DNA of 8,788 nt, from assembly GCA_036377055.1 (NCBI GenBank), contig DASUZD010000046.1, positions 1-8,788 on the forward strand. Reading direction: 5' to 3'. The stretch comes from DASUZD01 sp036377055. Its GTDB lineage: Bacteria; Actinomycetota; Thermoleophilia; Gaiellales; Gaiellaceae. Below are positions 6,153 through 8,788 of this stretch, piece by piece; position 1 is the first letter of the stretch; each line of letters opens with the position of its first letter. The notes under the pieces are model-generated. The model searched no databases, was not told where the DNA came from, and worked only from the letters and a program-made list of their open reading frames with translations. A program made the translations under genes and the position numbers.

Positions 6153-7834
6153 GCTCGGAAACAGCGGATAACCAGCCCGGCCACTGGTTCGAGTCGGATC
6201 CGCTCTGGTTCAAGCGCGCGATCTTCTACGAGATCCACATCCGCGGCTTCTTCGACTCGAACGACGACGGCTCCGGCGACCTGCGCGGGCTCCAGGACAA
6301 GCTCGACTACCTCCAGTGGCTCGGGATCGACTGCATCTGGCTGCTGCCGATCTACCCGTCGCCGCTTCGCGACGGCGGCTACGACATCGCCGACTTCAAC
6401 GCCGTCAACCCGGACTACGGCACCGTCGGGGACTTCCGCTCGCTGGTCGAGGCCGCGCACCAGCGCGGGATCCGCGTGATCGCGGACCTCGTCATGAACC
6501 ACACCTCGTCGGACCACCCGTGGTTCCAGGAGGCGCGCTCGAGCCCGGACTCGCCGAAGCGGGACTGGTACGTCTGGTCGGACACGAAGCTCCGGTACGA
6601 GGACGCGCGGATCATCTTCGTCGACACCGAGGCGTCGAACTGGACCTGGGACCCGGACGCTGGCGCCTATTACTGGCATCGCTTCTTCCACCACCAGCCC
6701 GACCTGAACTACGACAACCCCGAGGTGCAGGACGCCATGCTGGAGGTCCTGCGGTTCTGGCTCGACCTCGGGATCGACGGCTTCCGGCTCGACGCGGTCC
6801 CGTACCTGTACGAGCGCGAGGGGACGATCTGCGAGAACCTGCCCGAGACGCACGAGTACCTGAGGCGCGTGCGCGCCGAGATCGACGAGCACTACCCGGA
6901 CCGCGTGCTCCTCGCGGAGGCGAATCAGTGGCCGGCCGACGTGGTGCCGTACTTCGGCGAAGGCGACGAGTGCCACATGGCCTTCCACTTCCCGGTCATG
7001 CCGCGGATGTTCATGGCCCTGCGGCGCGAGGAGGCGAAGCCGATCCTCGAGATCCTGCGCAACACGCCGCCGATCCCGGACTCGGCCCAATGGGGGCTCT
7101 TCCTGCGGAACCACGACGAGCTGACCCTCGAGATGGTCACGGACGAGGAGCGCGACTACATGTACGCCGAGTACGCGAAGGACCCGCGGATGAAGCTGAA
7201 CCTCGGGATCCGCCGCCGGCTCGCGCCGCTGATGGACAACGGCCGGCAGGAGATCGAGCTCCTGCACGCGATCATGTTCTCGCTGCCGGGCTCGCCCGTC
7301 CTCTACTACGGCGACGAGATCATGATGGGCGACAACGTCTACCTCGGCGACCGCGACGGCGTGCGGACGCCGATGCAGTGGACGGGCGATCGCAACGGCG
7401 GCTTCAGCCGCGCCGACTTCGCGCAGCTGTACGCGCCGCCGCTGATGGACCCGGTGTACGGCTTCCAGGCCGTCAACGTGGAGGCACAGCTGCGCACGCC
7501 GACGTCGCTGCTGCGCTGGCTGCGCCGCTTCGTCTCGCTGCGCAAGGAGCACCCGGTGTTCGGCCAGGGCACGTACGAGCCGCTCGAGCCGTCGAACAAC
7601 AAGATCTTCGCCCACCTGCGCACGTACGAGGACGACGTGATGCTGTGCGTGCACAACCTCGCGCGCTCGGCGCAGGCCGTGGAGCTCGACCTCTCGGCGT
7701 ACGAGGGCAGGACGCCGGTCGAGGTGTTCGGGCGCTCGCGGTTCCCGAAGGTCGGCGAGCTGCCCTACCTGCTCACGCTGGCGCCGCGCGGCTTCTACTG
7801 GTTCCAGCTCACCGAGGACCGGCCGGATGCTTGA
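6149..7834 (+). CDS. treS: Trehalose synthase TreS (GH13_16), apparent CTG start
   Basis: Interconverts maltose and trehalose (EC 5.4.99.16), feeding maltose from trehalose into the GlgE pathway. From the CTG it has 561 residues, the usual TreS length. Motifs in order are WFKRAIFYEIHIRGFFDSN, LRDGGYDIADF, VIADLVMNHTSSDHPWFQ, DGFRLDAVPYLYEREGT (nucleophile D215), LLAEANQWP (acid/base E257) and FLRNHDELTLEM (D323). Then come VLYYGDEIMMGDNVYLGDRD and VRTPMQWTGDRNGGFS, followed by a C-terminal beta domain. The start is odd. No ATG, GTG or TTG occurs in frame near the expected N-terminus, and the frame runs open far upstream through glgE in shadow sequence. A CTG overlapping the glgE TGA as CTGA, with GAGGG 7 bases ahead, is the best start; a one-base sequence error hiding an ATG is the alternative. 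The 3' end overlaps mak by 8 bases. The enzyme call is secure. Confidence 0.95.
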   Translation: MSSETADNQPGHWFESDPLWFKRAIFYEIHIRGFFDSNDDGSGDLRGLQDKLDYLQWLGIDCIWLLPIYPSPLRDGGYDIADFNAVNPDYGTVGDFRSLVEAAHQRGIRVIADLVMNHTSSDHPWFQEARSSPDSPKRDWYVWSDTKLRYEDARIIFVDTEASNWTWDPDAGAYYWHRFFHHQPDLNYDNPEVQDAMLEVLRFWLDLGIDGFRLDAVPYLYEREGTICENLPETHEYLRRVRAEIDEHYPDRVLLAEANQWPADVVPYFGEGDECHMAFHFPVMPRMFMALRREEAKPILEILRNTPPIPDSAQWGLFLRNHDELTLEMVTDEERDYMYAEYAKDPRMKLNLGIRRRLAPLMDNGRQEIELLHAIMFSLPGSPVLYYGDEIMMGDNVYLGDRDGVRTPMQWTGDRNGGFSRADFAQLYAPPLMDPVYGFQAVNVEAQLRTPTSLLRWLRRFVSLRKEHPVFGQGTYEPLEPSNNKIFAHLRTYEDDVMLCVHNLARSAQAVELDLSAYEGRTPVEVFGRSRFPKVGELPYLLTLAPRGFYWFQLTEDRPDA

Positions 7835-8788
7835 CCTGTCGGCCCTCGACGAGGGCACGTTCCAGGAGTGGATCGTCGCCCAGCGCTGGTTCGGCTCGAA
7901 GGCGCGCGAGGTGGCGCACATCGACGTGGCCGAGTCGGTGCCGCTGCGCGAGGAGGTGCCCCAGCTCGCCCTGACGCTCGTCGAGGCGCGCTTCGGAGAG
8001 GGCACGCACGAGACGTACCAGGTGCCGCTCGGCCTGCGCCCGGCCGAGGAGGGCTGGGACCAGCGCGTGATCGGCGAGGCCGAGGGCTGGACGCTGTACG
8101 ACGCGCTGGCCGACCCGGCGACGGGCCGCGAGCTGCTGCACCGCATGCGCGCGGGCTCGGTCGAGACCGTCGAGGAGGGGACGCTGCGCTTCCGCTGGGC
8201 CGCGTCGGCGGGCGCCGAGCTGGGCGGGACTGTCGAGGTGCGGCCGGTCGGCGTGGAGCAGTCGAACTCGTCGATCGTGTTCGGCGAAGCCTTGATCCTG
8301 AAGGCGTTCCGGCGCGTCGAGCCGGGCGTGAACCCGGAGCTCGAGCTGCTGCGCTTCCTGTCCGAGCGGGGGTTCCCGAACATCGCGCCGCTCGCCGGCT
8401 GGTACGAGTTCGAGGGCCGCTTCATCGACGCGACGCTGGGGATCCTGCAGGAGTACCTGGCCGGCGCTCGCGACGGCTGGGAGCTCGCGCTGGAGGAGGT
8501 CGGCACCGACCCCGACGGGCTCTTGGAGCGGCTGCGCTCGCTGGGGGAGGTCACCGGCGAGCTGCACACGGTGCTCGGGTCGGACAACGCCAACCCCGAC
8601 TTCTCGCCCGACCAGCCGTCGCAGGAGGCGCTGTCGCTGCTCACCGCCGACGTCGACGAGCAGATCGAGCGCATCTTCCTCGACCTCCCGGATACCGAGG
8701 CGGTCGCGCCGATCGCCGGCCGCGGCCAGGACGTGCGCGAGAAGCTCCAGCTCCTGTCGAACATCGGCGCGGGAGGGCGCGTGATCCG
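7827..8788 (+). CDS. mak: Maltokinase (Mak/Pep2), N-terminal part
   Basis: Phosphorylates maltose with ATP to maltose-1-phosphate (EC 2.7.1.175), the GlgE substrate. The start is the ATG at 7827, 8 bases before the treS stop, so the two are probably coupled. The frame is open to the window edge, giving 320 residues of an expected ~450. The N-terminal cap subdomain has FQEWIVAQRWFGSKAREV (~12-29), typical of maltokinases. The kinase N-lobe follows: EQSNSSIVFGEALILKAFRR (~144-163), with K159 as the likely ATP-binding lysine, then VEPGVNPELELLRFLSERGF and WYEFEG. The visible part ends at GAGGRVIR, just where the aminoglycoside-phosphotransferase-like catalytic loop (HGDxHLGQ type) would begin, so catalytic residues cannot be checked. 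In some actinobacteria this kinase is fused to TreS; here the genes are separate but overlapping. Confidence 0.93.
   Translation, partial: MLDLSALDEGTFQEWIVAQRWFGSKAREVAHIDVAESVPLREEVPQLALTLVEARFGEGTHETYQVPLGLRPAEEGWDQRVIGEAEGWTLYDALADPATGRELLHRMRAGSVETVEEGTLRFRWAASAGAELGGTVEVRPVGVEQSNSSIVFGEALILKAFRRVEPGVNPELELLRFLSERGFPNIAPLAGWYEFEGRFIDATLGILQEYLAGARDGWELALEEVGTDPDGLLERLRSLGEVTGELHTVLGSDNANPDFSPDQPSQEALSLLTADVDEQIERIFLDLPDTEAVAPIAGRGQDVREKLQLLSNIGAGGRVI

Noticed and set aside
6101..8764. 887-codon minus-strand frame opposite treS and mak
   Set aside because: Its composition is what high-GC antisense codons give, it shows no family motif, and the plus strand carries clear enzymes throughout.

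Overview
The window is a very GC-rich, almost fully coding stretch. Its longest gaps without a gene are 44 and 38 bases. GTG starts, tightly overlapping genes, codons ending in G or C, a secreted repeat propeller, an arylsulfotransferase-family protein and a complete-looking GlgE-pathway operon all suggest a high-GC actinobacterium. The combination fits a Thermoleophilia-type (Gaiellales/Solirubrobacterales) genome best, but that placement is inference. No RNA genes, insertion sequences, CRISPR arrays or tRNAs were seen.

Layout. (1) 1-1029 (+): C-terminal part of an arylsulfotransferase-family protein, cut by the window edge. (2) 1026-1930 (-): a secreted seven-bladed YncE/Vgb-like beta-propeller convergent with it; the two stop codons overlap. 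One base appears to be missing in this gene, shifting blade 7 out of frame. (3) 1931-1994: a compact control region with a 33-bp near-perfect palindrome sitting on a plausible promoter for the propeller gene, directly after a MarR-type regulator. (4) 4296 down to 1969 (-): malQ (compact 4-alpha-glucanotransferase), a HAD phosphatase/phosphoglucomutase-like gene and a marR regulator. malQ and the HAD gene overlap by a GTGA; marR starts 7 bases after the HAD stop. (5) 4297-4340: a 44-base divergent intergenic region. (6) 4341 to the window end (+): glgE, treS and mak, the last truncated by the edge, with overlapping gene ends (CTGA and an 8-base overlap).

How the genes work together. TreS interconverts trehalose and maltose, Mak phosphorylates maltose to maltose-1-phosphate, and GlgE transfers maltosyl units onto alpha-1,4-glucan. 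Together they are the trehalose-to-glucan GlgE pathway; a branching enzyme GlgB would be expected beyond the right edge. The divergent MalQ disproportionates short maltodextrins, and the HAD enzyme probably acts on a sugar phosphate. The MarR regulator could control the propeller gene through the palindrome.

The points most worth checking are the palindromic operator, the apparent CTG start codon of treS, the frameshift in the propeller gene, and the unusually compact MalQ and GlgE proteins.
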